Assembly: GCA_028532985.1 (NCBI GenBank)
Contig: JANCIK010000010.1
Span: 1,798,001 to 1,862,000, forward strand
Source: Stropharia rugosoannulata
Lineage: Eukaryota > Basidiomycota > Agaricomycetes > Agaricales > Strophariaceae
DNA: 64,000 nucleotides
Direction of reading: 5' to 3'
Under the pieces are notes generated by a model. The model did no database searches. It saw only the letters and a program-made list of their open reading frames with translations, and was not told the DNA's origin. A program made the position numbers and the translations under genes. The first letter of the stretch is position 1; each line of letters opens with the position of its first letter. Of this stretch, positions 1 to 14,031 are shown in pieces.

Positions 1-3000
1 ACTCGCGATATACACTCCATCGCACCTTGGCAAACCTGGGCATCCGTGCTCTGTAGAGCGACAAGCAGTGAAGGCATGACTGTCTGGAAATCGACACCAT
101 CGTCTTCCTGTATATGCGCCTCCAGGAATGCGGCTGCGTGCAACAGCGATATCGCGCGAGAGTCCTTGACCGCCTCTTGGTCTGCGGACGACCAAATACC
201 GGCAAGAAATGCCAGAGCATCGCTCCTGAGAGTGGTAAAGAGTATTTGCAGCAGTGCGGTGGACAGAACGGGTACAGAAGTCGATGCGTTGGCTAGTTGA
301 TAGACTGATCTCATGAGGTACACATAACGGTACGCCTTGTCGTTGTCATCCTAAAAAAAGCATTGAGTTTACAACTTTCTTTCAATGAACAAACGAACTC
401 ACCACTGTTGGTTCAGAGATCCAGTCAAACACGATGTCGTCCGGCTTGGAGATACGAGAAACAGTGGCGATAATGGAAGTCTGTATCCAGCTCAATGTAG
501 TTTTACTGTTCGGCTTTGTAATGATATATCTTCCCAATGATATATCATTTGTTGCCTAGTAAACAAAATATCAATTCAGTAAAGTAAAACCTTTCCGGGT
601 GTGTAAGGCACCTTACATTGAGAGTCAAATGTTCTTGTGACATGTCGTCGATTCCAGATAATTCGTCGAGATCCATAAGGCCTAACACTTTTTGTGCAAC
701 CTCGATTTGGCGTTCTCCAGACACTGTCTCGATCAAAGAAAGTGCTACAAGGTGGCCCAGCAACTTAACATAAATGTTTGAGTCTTGTAAATTGTTAATG
801 ATAATCTCAATGCGGGGCAGGAACTTGTCCGAGTCGACGATATTTTCTAACGATACGGAGATGCTATTTAGAGATGAAAAGTCAAGAAGTGAGGTGGGTA
901 CTTACGCGCAATCTTTGCAGAAATGTTGTAGTTTAGCTGATTCATCAGAGTCACCTCGTCATCATCAGCAACCTTGTCTTTTACCACAGTAGGGCAGCCC
1001 GCAAGCCACTCTCCGATGACAGTGCCTTCCAGTTGTGAGAAGTTGGCGTCAATGAGTTCCCAAACAGCTTCCGATGTCTTCTGCCTGGGCTTTGAGAATA
1101 GCAAAAATGGGAATATGATGCGATGAAAAATCTCTTCTTGTACAGTTGAATTGGCTTTTGAAGCAAAAGCCGACAGCAGATAAGAAAGGTGGAGTCGGAT
1201 TAGGCTACGTTTCAATTTTGTTTGGGAGAGTAGTGTCATTGCCAATGAAGACAGATATTCTTCAGGACTGGACAGGAAGATCGGGGTGATAGCATCTGCA
1301 TTTTCGTATAGTGTTTGGAGCACTTCGGCATTTGTGTCCTGCACGCGTGCAATGAGAACGCTGCACACACTCTCCTACTTCAAATTAGTATGTAGATATG
1401 GACAAAGAAATGAAAACGGCTTACCAGGTCGTTGATGTCAGAAACAGGTTTTTCGCTGATAGTTCTGAGAAGGTCTTTTACGGCGGATGTGCGAACCTTC
1501 GCATCAGCGTTAGCCGATGCTAAGATGAGGTCAACTCCTTCCTGAGAGCTGACGTGCTCCGTAAGGTTAGAGGACTACATAGTATTATCTCACGTTAGGT
1601 TTATTACACGCCCAATCAATCACAAAAGCGCTTACCATTGTAAGAGATATGAGTAGCTGTTCAACTCCTTCTCGTACGGACTCTCCGGATTCGCATATCT
1701 CGTCGACTGACACTTTAAGAATTTCGGGATATCTCTGTTGAACCAATGACAGAAGACGGCGCCCTGTGATGAGTGTCGAAGCTTCGACTTTAGGCCTTAC
1801 GGAAGTTGACAGGAGATGATCCGAAAAGATTTTGATGACTGTGATAGGGACATTCGGAGTGGATATTAAACCATCCAATAATGCGAGAGCAGAGGTATTG
1901 TCCAGACTAAAAAAATGTTAATTACTTATCCATAAACTGTAGTCATCGACGCACTGATAAAGCAGCAGTCTTCGGACAAGGGGACACAAGATTTTTTCTG
2001 ATCCCTGCCATGTAGCTCCTGCAGTCAAATTTTCCTTCAAGTCACTGTCAGAATAATGAGTCAGTCGCCTACTGAACGATTATCAACAACATACGAGAGA
2101 GCAAGCAGATCTTTAAGAGTACTCTCGGATAACGCTTCCAGAGCTTCCTGCGGCTGGCACACTGCAATTAAAGATTTAATGAATTGATCTGTTTGCACAG
2201 CGTGTGCGCAGACCGCCATGAAGTTGATCATTATTTTCAATGCTGCAGGAGATACTTGACACTTCTGGGAAAGCGATGCTAAGAGGATGTAGCTTCCAAT
2301 GATGGCCTCTTTTGAGAGTTTCTTCGGCTTCTGCTGCAAAGGTTCAAGAAGAGCAGGGACGAGGTAAGCAACCGTGCCCTCGCTCAACGACTTGCTTCGC
2401 TTGACAAAATCATGCAGCGTTGCAGCGTTGAAGGCGATCAAGACCGGACTGAGTACTCCCCGTTTAAGAGACGTGGGGAGTAATGAGGTGACAAATCTTG
2501 CGACATCGTTGTTTTTGAGCATCTCAGTAACAAGGGATACGCGCGGCACATTTTGCGCAGCGGACTTATAGGGAAGAAGGAAGCTCCAAGTGGAATTTGG
2601 CCTATACATTGTATTAGAAATACTGAAGATTTATTTTGCGATAGACGCACTTGATTGAAATAATCGTGACCAGTTTTGCGAAATGCGGGGTTTCGTGATA
2701 TGGGAGGAAAAGAGAGAGAACGGCTTCGACGTTGAATTCGTGTATTCTGATCTATTATGAGTACCATATATAGCTTTATAAATCTTGTACTCACCTGAAC
2801 CTCCTTACTAGCCATTCTATAACTTTTCCTGCCGGAGGCTCCATCAAATACGGGCTTAACAGCCACAGGAAATCTTCAATATTCTTGTTCAAGGCCTCGG
2901 CCTCATCTCTCGTCAGAAGAGTCCGGTCCGTGTCTTTGGCGCGCTCCGAGAATAAGATATCTTCATATTCATTAAATGTAGGATTCAAAGAAGCAAGGTG

Positions 3001-3165
3001 AATTAGGGAATTCACTCCAAGAGCGTGGATGGCCTCGAGGTCATGCTGGTCTGCTTCCCTGCCAGTGAAGAGGTAAGAGAGCGTCGGTTTACGGCGCGAT
3101 CGATCGACAAGTAGTGATGCATTTAGAGAGCTTGTCTGCGCAAGCTGCGCTGCCAGACTAGGCAT
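1..3165 (-). CDS. UTP10: U3 snoRNP protein UTP10 (HEATR1 homologue), 5' part
   Basis: UTP10 is a very large HEAT-repeat subunit of the SSU processome (t-UTP/UtpA group), acting in the nucleolus on 18S pre-rRNA and rDNA transcription. The start is the ATG at 3163-3165; the N-terminus begins MPSLAAQLAQ and continues to the motif EWLVRRFR, both typical of UTP10 family N-termini. Exon 1 is 3165-2795 (donor GTGAGT), exon 2 is 2746-2651 and exon 3 is 2601-2095; frames join exactly across both introns. Further exons (about 2040-1965, 1910-1585, 1370-910, 763-605, 330-1) carry leucine-rich helical HEAT-like sequence, with introns of roughly 50 nt. About 800 residues are visible of a protein usually near 1800-2000, so the C-terminal half lies left of the window. 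No frame break was seen. The family call is firm; the inner exon limits are approximate. Confidence 0.88.
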
Positions 3166-3331
3166 TGTTTAGAAGAAGGCGGAGTGGACCAGCGACCACA
3201 GCGATGATAACAAGTTAAAAAGTAGTTATAAGCGCGCTTCCAAAAAAAATGCTACACGTGATGTCATTTAAAACGCTCCCGGTCCGAAGGCCCCAATAGC
3301 AACTAATCGGAAGTTCAACTCGAGTTCAATC
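3166..3331. other. UTP10 5' flank
   Basis: Short spacer upstream of UTP10. It holds a CACGTG E-box-like hexamer near 3254 and no good TATA box, as expected of a housekeeping promoter. The limits are inferred. Confidence 0.3.
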
Positions 3332-3675
3332 ATGTCGAACTCGCTTGACACAGCCTCTCCTGCAAAGGAATCCGCTCCCTCAAACCATTTATACAGTTCT
3401 GTATCTATAAACAAATTCTTCGCATGGCGTCGCTCTTAAAGCCAAGATCAGGATATGTACTAACCAGTTCAGCTCATGCAGGCTCACGCTAAACAAAGCA
3501 TTCCCTACATTTACTTGGCGTAACTCATTATCTCCTCTAACGAGGTGACTTTGGAGCACTCCTCACCACCTTGGTATCACGGCGCGGGGTTACTTGCGAG
3601 TATGTTGTTCGTTCGATGGTGCATCTTCCTACGACCAACCACTACTGACTTGCAGTTGAAGATGGGACGCAGCAA
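3332..3675 (+). pseudogene. Exon-like fragments of an unrecognised gene
   Basis: An ATG at 3332 opens a short reading frame starting MSNSLDTASPAKESAPSNHL, followed by a plausible intron with a TACTAAC branch site at 3459-3465. A second piece ends at 3599 and joins cleanly, across an intron with GTATGT and TTGCAG ends, to a 20-nt exon at 3656-3675 giving WYHGAGLLAIEDGTQQ. The frame between the first and second pieces cannot be kept open by any splice I could find, and nothing convincing follows 3675. The pieces have good splice signals but no family I recognise. Either this is a decayed multi-exon gene, possibly extending to the membrane ORF at 5052-5459, or a gene whose exons I cannot join by eye. 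Confidence 0.25.
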
Positions 3676-5051
3676 GTATGTATACATAATATAGCTCTAC
3701 AAGCCTTACCCGGTTGCACTTGTCTTGGCTTTACATGGCTTTACTCAATACTACATATCAGCTATGTATATCCTCGAATTCCTCGACCACCGTACATAAG
3801 CGACGCGTATCCAAACCACACACCCACAAAAAGGTGCCTTGATATTTGTTGAAACATTTCAGAGAACCGGCAACAATGAACAAGCAATTTAAACCCGCGG
3901 ATAAGAAACTCCATAGAATCAAACCGATAGGTATGCATAAATCATTCTATTTGAAAATATGCAGGACAACGATATTCTGGCAAGACCAGTTTCCTCCCAC
4001 CTTGATGAACTGAGAGCTCGTCGCGTAGGGGCTCATGATTTATCTGTCAGAGTTGCTACCGTGAGGAGATTCCCAACGCGTATAGTTGGACGAGAGAACA
4101 TAATATTATCTTCATGCATACATACTAATTCAACATCTCCATGCTTCGTAATTATGGGGAGCGTCGGGGCATTCTGCAGGTGTTCCAATGTTCCTTAATT
4201 CTTGCTGAAGGCTTCAATGCTGATGGCAATCTAAAAGAGTTCGAGGCCGGGCATTCGCATTAGCTTTGCTGGTACCCATTTCCGTGTTCTAGAAATATAC
4301 CAGCAGGTTTTTGAAGATTTCGCAAGCATCCAGAAGCCAATGCAAGCTACGCCTTGACTTTGGAACCGATGAGCAAGGGATATGGCGAAGCCGAGAATCC
4401 CAAAATAAGCTGCAACACGGCACTCAGCCTTCTCGCGTACGCAGATACCCGATCAAGAATCGCTTGACATGTTCCCCTGGATGGAGTCCCACATCTAGTC
4501 ACTTGATTTGTCAAGCACGGTCAGCCATCTACATAAAGCGCCATGGTTTTTTTCCTTCGCTGTCAACCACTGGGTCTGCGCCCGTTCACTCCTTTGTTTC
4601 GTTCGGCTTTCTTTACAGACTCCAACTACACCAGACTATCTTCCTGGCTTGTTGCGCCTTAAGTACTGGAGTAGGTTCCGCCACCGTATAGTGAAATCAC
4701 AGGAGCTATGATGGACTTCTACGAGCACTTTTTCTTGTGAGTGATGAGATTCCACCGATGTATGATATGTGGCTGACGATACGCGCGTAATTCATCAGTT
4801 GGCGTAAGCTTTGCGTTCAACATCATCACTGTCCTGAAGCTCATTCAGACATACTACAGCGGCCTTGTCCGTCGTTAACTTCGCGTGCGTGCACTCCCTC
4901 AAAATCGCTGTCCTCTACCGTCTTGCCTTCCCTTTCCTTCTGCTATAGTACTGTTCTCTTTCATTTTCTTTAATTCGTCGCCGTTAAAGCGGAAAGCACT
5001 AATGTCATCTATATTAATAGCGCTTCATACGCTATCTTTCAATCAATACGA
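3676..5051. other. Stretch with no confident gene
   Basis: Only short unsupported frames occur. One, near 4810-4880, would encode a hydrophobic segment (VSFAFNIITVLKLIQTYYSG) after a CAG acceptor-like site at about 4798, but it cannot be joined in frame to an upstream exon. It may be a remnant of the same membrane-protein gene as the ORF that follows. Confidence 0.3.
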
Positions 5052-5459
5052 ATGGCCCAGAAGCTCAAGACAGAATACGAATACGAAATATCCACACAAG
5101 CCATCGCTAAAGATACCATTGCACTCCCAGGATCATTCATCTTTTTCAGTATCTTCACTGGAAGTCTCAACATAGGTGGTGCTATCCTGCGTTTCCAGCG
5201 CATATACCTAGTCGGACTTCCTTCACTTGCGTGGTTAGCCACCCTACACAGAAAGCTAGGAAGTAACAACATGGACAAGTTGACTGAGGCCGACTTTACT
5301 GCAGCGCTGAATGACTGGACCAGTGTATTCCTGTGCTTTGCCTTGCTCCTTGCGGGCGTTTTCAATTTTGCTACTGCTTGGGAGCTACGAGTGCGGGATA
5401 GATGGATTGAAGGAATACCTCTAGCAACCGTCACGAAGCCTGATGAAGAAGCAAAATGA
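5052..5459 (+). CDS. Small putative membrane protein, possibly the last exon of a larger gene
   Basis: A 135-codon open frame. The product would have two hydrophobic stretches, around residues 24-45 (LPGSFIFFSIFTGSLNIGGA) and 93-110 (FLCFALLLAGVFNFATAWEL), separated by a polar loop, and an acidic C-terminus ending TKPDEEAK. This amphipathic layout looks like real protein rather than chance translation. The ATG at 5052 is the first in frame, but the polar N-terminus could equally be the middle of a longer spliced protein using upstream exons. I do not recognise the family and offer no function. No supporting promoter is visible just upstream. Confidence 0.4.
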   Translation: MAQKLKTEYEYEISTQAIAKDTIALPGSFIFFSIFTGSLNIGGAILRFQRIYLVGLPSLAWLATLHRKLGSNNMDKLTEADFTAALNDWTSVFLCFALLLAGVFNFATAWELRVRDRWIEGIPLATVTKPDEEAK

Positions 5460-6179
5460 TGATAAACCCGATTGCAATCGGTAGGGATGTTGGGGGCGCG
5501 GGGAATGCCTTTTAGACTTGGACGGAGCTTTGGAAGGCTAATGCGATCATTCGTCCCCCTGAAAATCCAGTAATCCCTGTTTCGTGTTGTACGATATAAT
5601 TAATGAGTTAACCAGCCACTAAGTGGGGCGGCTTTATTCATGTTGTATTTTGTATTGTCATGCCCAGACATGTAATATTATCACATATGGTCGGAACACT
5701 CAACGCATACACTTGCGATCAACTCACTTACGACGCTTCTAGATTCAGACAAACAAAATGATAAGTAAATTCCACAATACTTTAGGTTCATCGCATTGTT
5801 AAATTTTCTCTTATATGCGCTTATATGCCCTGCAGAAAGGTCCGGACTGACGATGATGGGTTCCCTTGCCGCCTATGGTACTAATTACTAAATGGGGATG
5901 AGACTACTAATTAACCTTTCTCCTGCTTTTCTCAGGCTTCTCTAATAGCACTTCATGGCCTTCAAGTCCTGCCGTATTTCTTCCTTATTTTTCACAAGGA
6001 AATAACTACGGACGCGTCGATCGCCTTTACGTCGATGTCTTTGCTCTCGATCCAGGACGACGTCAGTTTGTAGTCTCAGTTTATTTTTAGATCCTCCAGT
6101 TTATAAACTCGCGGACCCCTCCTTCGTTTCCTTGAAACATCTTCCTCCCCGTCACATTTAAAAGCCTCTTTAGATAGCC
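5460..6179. other. Intergenic, upstream of the first GAPDH gene
   Basis: No gene seen. The last 80 bases before the ATG at 6180 are pyrimidine-rich (cttcctccccgtcac) with a weak TATA-like TTTAAAAG near 6157-6164. This is much weaker than the promoter of the downstream copy. Confidence 0.4.
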
Positions 6180-7673
<1,494 letters not shown>

Positions 7674-8400
7674 GCGACTTGACGAGTAAGTAGATGACCT
7701 ACTCACATTCTAGATCCTGCAAAAACGCCCGTTTTGGTCTTTTCATTGTCCAGATTTCTATGGTAGATTCGAACCACACTGTATACTATGCATCACACAA
7801 CAGCAATGATATTCAATAATTTCGAGTTAGTGTCCCACCCGGCCTCTAAAAACGTCATAAGTAATGTCCGTTGTCCGTTGAGGTTAATTAGGAAGGCCTT
7901 CGGATCTGGCCCCTTTCCTTAATGAGTTATTTTTAGGCATCTCTCTGAACAGGAGTCTAGACTGTCGCGAGGCGCCTATGCACAGGCAGACATGGACAGA
8001 CTCCGCCTGTGCACAGGTCGCGGTTGGGTCGCGGATAATCGTCGTCGCTAATACGCATGTGCGGTCTAGGTGCGGTCATTGTTTCTAGTGCGTACGAGTA
8101 TGTGTTAATTTCATTTCAATAGAAACGTTCATCGGTTTTGCTTTGTAGTCCTGCTTTATCGGAAATGTACGAGAGACTCCTGAATCGGCTTGGTGTGGCA
8201 CAGCAAGGCGCGGATGTCGGTGTGCCTCAGCAACATTTGTGAATATTCGAACAGCTCGACTTGTTCTGGGATTGATAATGGATTACTCATTGCTGACGGT
8301 CCAGCTCTTACTTTTGGCGGTTGTTTATAGTGCAGTACTGGAATAGCAATGGAATGCAACGAGATGGAGCGCGCCTCGGCCTAGAGCTATAGGCCGAACG
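7674..8400. other. Spacer between the two GAPDH genes
   Basis: No coding potential. It contains the 3' end of the first gene and a 9-bp inverted repeat: arm TGCACAGGC at 7979-7987 and arm GCCTGTGCA at 8005-8013, with a 17-nt spacer. The surrounding bases are GC-rich. It could serve the downstream gene as an upstream regulatory dyad, or form a hairpin in RNA. Confidence 0.5.
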
Positions 8401-8418
8401 AAGGCTTTCCTTTTGCAG

Positions 8419-8627
8419 CCAATGGGGACCAAACCAGTTCAGGGCGGCCGATATTCTGGTTGCTGACCCAACTCGGCGCCGCGCAATGTGATTGGACGTC
8501 ATATACTCTCATCGATAGATAATCTTTCTGGCGGGACTATATAAGTTGGGCCGCCGTCGGACTTTCGCTCCTCGCGCATTTTTGCATTCAACCTCTACCC
8601 ACCACATCCACCACCATCTTAATCACC
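8419..8627 (+). promoter_or_regulatory. Core promoter and leader of gpd2
   Basis: A strong fungal-type promoter layout: CCAAT at 8419-8423, an inverted CCAAT (ATTGG) at 8491-8495 overlapping a GACGTC half-palindrome at 8495-8500, TATATAA at 8538-8544, then a pyrimidine-rich start region (ctttcgctcctcgcgc) about 25-35 nt downstream, and a short CA-rich leader ending ATCACC before ATG. The start site is inferred by spacing. Confidence 0.7.
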
Positions 8628-10091
<1,464 letters not shown>

Positions 10092-10662
10092 GTGTTCTCT
10101 GAGTTTCAGGGGTACCGAGTCAAAATTAATGAAAGATATAGCAGAATTTATGTGTGTAATTCTATAGAGAGTATCTTGTACAATATACATACATCTTGGA
10201 CTGTATGCGCCAGCAACCATCTTGCGTACTTTGGAGTATTTTTCAACCATCCAAGATCATAAATTTAAAATACGTTTGAAGTCGAACAAGAATTCGTTAT
10301 CATGAAAGACACTTTGGCAGACGCACCGAGTAGATAGACTACACAGAGCGCATGGGAGAAGAAGGGTGGAAGAATGGTGAAAAAAAACGAAATAGAGAAG
10401 GTGGTACTCGGGATGCTTGCCGAGACGTTGACGTTTCTCCGCCGCAACCACCGCACGTCTACGGCAAGTCTACGGCTGTTTCAACAGCGTACGAGAGTTT
10501 GCTGTGTTGGTTCACCCGCAGCTTCGCGCGGCTCGATACCACTCGATAGCAATATCCAATTTACCGTCACCGATACCGAGCACGTTCGTTATCCAGTCGA
10601 TAAGGATCCCGTCTCCGATGACTCAGGTTCGACGGTGGTAACGGTTTGCTACCGTATGCTCA

Positions 10663-10841
10663 AGTGAAAATTTTATTTCAACGCATGCGCAGTCTCGTCT
10701 GACCAATGGACTACTGCCTTATTCACCAATGTGGACATCGAGTGTGGCATTTAGTGCGACCTTGTCGGTGTACAGGAAGGGACAGTCCGACATGTCACGG
10801 CAATTAAATGCACATTCGATAGAGAAGCAAATATGATACAA
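10663..10841 (+). repeat. Diverged direct repeat, copy A
   Basis: Shares an ordered series of blocks with 11198-11342: AGTGAAAA, GCATGCG, GTCT.GTCT.ACC, TTATTCACCAATGT, CATCGA, and a tail ending ATATGATACAA. Copy B ends with TATGGTACAA. The match is imperfect and was seen by eye. Confidence 0.6.
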
Positions 10842-11197
10842 GCACGAATGTAAATGCTGCCTGCGGTCTCATCCCTGCCTACTTTTCTTTTATTTAGGGG
10901 AAAGGGTATGTGGTTAGACTATAGGGATGCCATGGGTATATTGTTCAGAGTGCGCGCTACTGGGAATGGCGAGCGTGTCGTGCGCGTCAGCGTGCGCTCT
11001 GAGCTTTGATGCATTTGTGGCACGGATCGCATTGACTATAATTTTACATTTTCGTGGGTTTACACTAATAATTCATATTAATCACATACTTATAACTACT
11101 CTACTGTGCCTAACAGCATTTGTGTACATTCGCGGTGCACATGTATTAATTGGAACCGCAATCTCTCGATGCGTGCAAGCTTCTTACTCGGTTCACG

Positions 11198-11342
11198 AGT
11201 GAAAAAATTCAGGGCATGCGAAGCTCGAGTCTTGTCTAACCCAAAGCAGATTTCTGCTTAATTCACCAATGTATGCATCGAAGTAACCTTTAATTATCAC
11301 CGCGTTGGAATGTACATTGGACAGAAACAAAGTATGGTACAA
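11198..11342 (+). repeat. Diverged direct repeat, copy B (3' flank of the substrate-binding-protein gene)
   Basis: Counterpart of the repeat at 10663-10841. It lies immediately downstream of the stop of the minus-strand gene whose coding region ends at 11369, so it is probably 3'UTR or terminator sequence. Copy A would then be the same part of a lost tandem duplicate. Confidence 0.6.
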
Positions 11343-11368
11343 TGAGGGCTGATGCTTCTCCCGAGCGA

Positions 11369-12638
11369 CTACCAGTCTAACACTGGGTCACCACCAATTG
11401 GGGGGCCGATGACCTTGTCAATGCGGAACCTGAAGCCCTCAACTTCCGCGCGGTTGCTCATAAATTTGACGTAGTACGCGGGGGCGCGGCTGCCCTGCTC
11501 CAGAATCTTCGAGCCGTCGTATTTTCGGCGCGTGGCGAACTCGCCCCCGCTCACGCGCTGTTGCCACATGTCGTCCATCATGAAGCTGAGGAACAGACGC
11601 GCGGTTTCGGGCATCTTAGTAGTCTTGAAGATCGCGCCGGTCTGCGGCCAGGTCATGAACACGTCGTCGAACTTGTGCGTCGCGATGCCTGTTGTGAACG
11701 CGTTGGATGACGCGAATGACGTCGAGCGCGCGTTCTTGGCCTGCGCGGCCGCGTCGAGGTCGTGGTGCGGGTTCGAGTTGCCGATCAAGATGGACGGCGT
11801 AGCGGTTCCGCGCACCCAGCGCACCTTTTGCTCCTGCAGCTTGTGGATGAAGTCGAAGCCGTACTTCTCCGTGATACCCTTGAAGAGATAGAGGACTGCG
11901 TCATCGTCGTTGGGGTACGTGAGAATCAGGCGGTCTTTCCATTCGGGACGGAGGAAGTCCATGAAGTTGGTCGGCAGAGATGCATTGGCAGTAATGTTGG
12001 GGTTATAAACTTGGAAACCGAGGGTAACTTTAGGGAAGAAGGTCAGCGAATGAGGGCCATCATGCGGCGCAATTGATTTCTCACAAATGTGTAATCCGGT
12101 ATAAGCGCCGTCTTCATCGACGAATTCAGGGTATATATCATCCCAAGGGGCGACTTTGTAGGGCAATAAGCGCCCGTCTTTCTTCCAGCGCGGGAAGTTC
12201 TGCACGGACTGCAAAACGGCCACATCGACGCCGTCTTCGGTGCCGTTAGAAGCTGCGTATGCGTCGTCGATCCCTATATCCAGGTATTTAGACACATCGA
12301 GTTCAATTTCAACCTTGATCCCGGGGAACGCCGTGGTAAAGCCTTTGGTAATGTACGTTTTGCTAATTTGTACTGTAATATATATCAGAAACATATGAGG
12401 CCATGTTGATACCGGGCTTACCGTCTCCACCCCATGCCACTCGCAGCGTCCCTTTTTCTTTGAGCGCTGCGCGGTATATGTCATTGACGCTTCTTTTCTC
12501 AATGTCAGTTTCCAAGTTGGAATCTTTGAGGCCGTTTAAGGTCGCCTGGGGTCGCTGATTGCCGGTGAGACCCCCAAGAGGGTTGGCAAAGGACAGTGAG
12601 GTGGACAAAAGCAGCGTGAAGAGGGAGGAGACACGCAT
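11369..12638 (-). CDS. Secreted ABC-type (Fe3+/spermidine-like) substrate-binding protein homologue
   Basis: Two exons, 12638-12422 and 12372-11369, with the intron removed in frame (GGD/VQISKTY). The ATG at 12636-12638 gives a clear signal peptide (MRVSSLFTLLLSTSLSFANP). The mature protein of about 385 residues resembles the type 2 periplasmic-binding fold of bacterial iron/thiamine/polyamine uptake proteins: GTLRVAWGGD at the start of the fold, FPGIKVEIELDVS, DVAVLQSVQNFPRW, and LTYPNDDDAVLYLFKGI in the second lobe. Fungi lack the ABC importers that such proteins serve in bacteria, so the role here is open: binding of a metal or small molecule outside the cell is a guess. Such genes occur in other basidiomycetes and are probably of bacterial origin. 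There is no lipobox; the protein should be freely secreted. No transporter partner is nearby. Confidence 0.82.
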
Positions 12639-12691
12639 CTTGAGGAGCAAGTAATGACCACAGTACTGGAGCGCACTGAACTTACCCACGT

Positions 12692-12704
12692 ACCTTTTAT
12701 AGAG
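12692..12704 (-). promoter_or_regulatory. TATA box of the substrate-binding-protein gene
   Basis: Reading on the minus strand the sequence is CTCTATAAAAGGT, about 55-65 nt upstream of the ATG at 12638. That leaves room for a start site near 12665 and a short leader. Confidence 0.6.
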
Positions 12705-14031
12705 GACTTCGGTTTTAAAAGGAACCAAAACGTAGTGCGATTTCCTTGCCAGCCTCCTTTGTGAAGCCTTAAACAGTCCTAGATCGTTACCGAGATTAAT
12801 TGGTCCAATTTTAACACTTATCTCCTACACAGACCCATAATCAAGCTTTACAGCTCTCTAGGCTATCTTCTGATCTTACCAGAATCAGAGACTCTCGGGG
12901 ACAACTAAGGTGATAAATGAAGATATTCGGTGAAAGAAGTTAAGCGTTTGTTCAACAAGATTGTACAGCTGTGATATAAGAGGGAATACAGATACTAAGA
13001 GGAGAAAACAGTTCCAGACAGAGAAGACTAATCCCCCTATTTCAATGAGAGCAATTCTTCTATCAGGACAGTAGACCAAAAGTATAGTTGATCATTTCGA
13101 GAGTAAATCGTTGAATCATTACCTCACCAACAATAGTGCTTAATCAGGAATTGGCTTCAGATGTGATGTTACATTACGATGAGTAGACGTTTGGATTCGT
13201 CATGCTAAATAATAGCTTGAAGTAATCCCAGGCAATCCTCGCTGAAGAACTGGTTTGTGGGCCAGATTGCACGCACGATATGACGTCACACCTTCCCCTA
13301 TCAGGAATCCATTGTACATTTTTGGATTCATCACAAATTTATCAAAACAGATGGCGACTTGCATAAATCTGCTGCTACTCCTCCTGCAACTAACTGAGAG
13401 AATAACAAACATGAAAACGGATAAGATGGGAATATGCTGGTCCTGAGGGATAGTGACGGATTCATAAATTTAAAGTGAACCCTGCAAGGAACACTGATCA
13501 ACCGCCTCTGAGAGAAATCAAAATTTTATCAAAATTTTATACTTATAGGACATCGCAAGCACAGCCGAGGACACATTCAATGAGGCATGTAAGAAGTATG
13601 TGCTTAGAATTCTGCCTCCGTTGCATGGATTGGAAAAGTAATGTTATCCTTAGGTAACTTGCAATGAGGAAGCAATGGGGGCTTGAAGCAATAATTGTGC
13701 AGGCAGTAGCCTGGTGATCGCAAGGTAATCTAGCATCAGGCCTTTAACATAGCAGGTTCATCGTCGTCCTCTTACAATCAGAGAGGTTATGTTGTTTTCG
13801 CGTGAGCGGTCATTGAGCGGTCACTGTCCATGCATGTCGGGCGTTGGTCGGGCGCCGAGTGCGCAAAGTTTGTCTTTGTTGACGCGCCATGAGGCTGATA
13901 CGATCACATGACCAGCGCGCACCAAGTCCGTTGACACAATTCGCGAAGTGTTACACCGTGACGTCTTCTTCTTTCTTACTGTTCCGACCGTTCTACGTAC
14001 TTTCAAGCTGACGATCTAGGAGGGCCCGGAT
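12705..14031. other. Intergenic between divergent genes
   Basis: No credible coding region. A small direct repeat of GAGCGGTCA (13804-13812 and 13816-13824) lies about 210 bases before the coiled-coil gene and could be a regulatory element. Otherwise nothing stands out. Confidence 0.4.

Larger units (their letters stand above)
10092..11368. other. Intergenic with a diverged direct repeat
   Basis: No gene recognised between gpd2 and the substrate-binding-protein gene. The segment carries a degenerate direct repeat (listed separately) and AT-rich 3' ends of both convergent genes. Confidence 0.5.

Noticed and set aside
3872..3930. Peptide MNKQFKPADKKLHRIKPI resembling the start of a retrotransposon polyprotein segment
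   Set aside because: Only about 18 residues, with no reverse transcriptase, protease or integrase motifs following.
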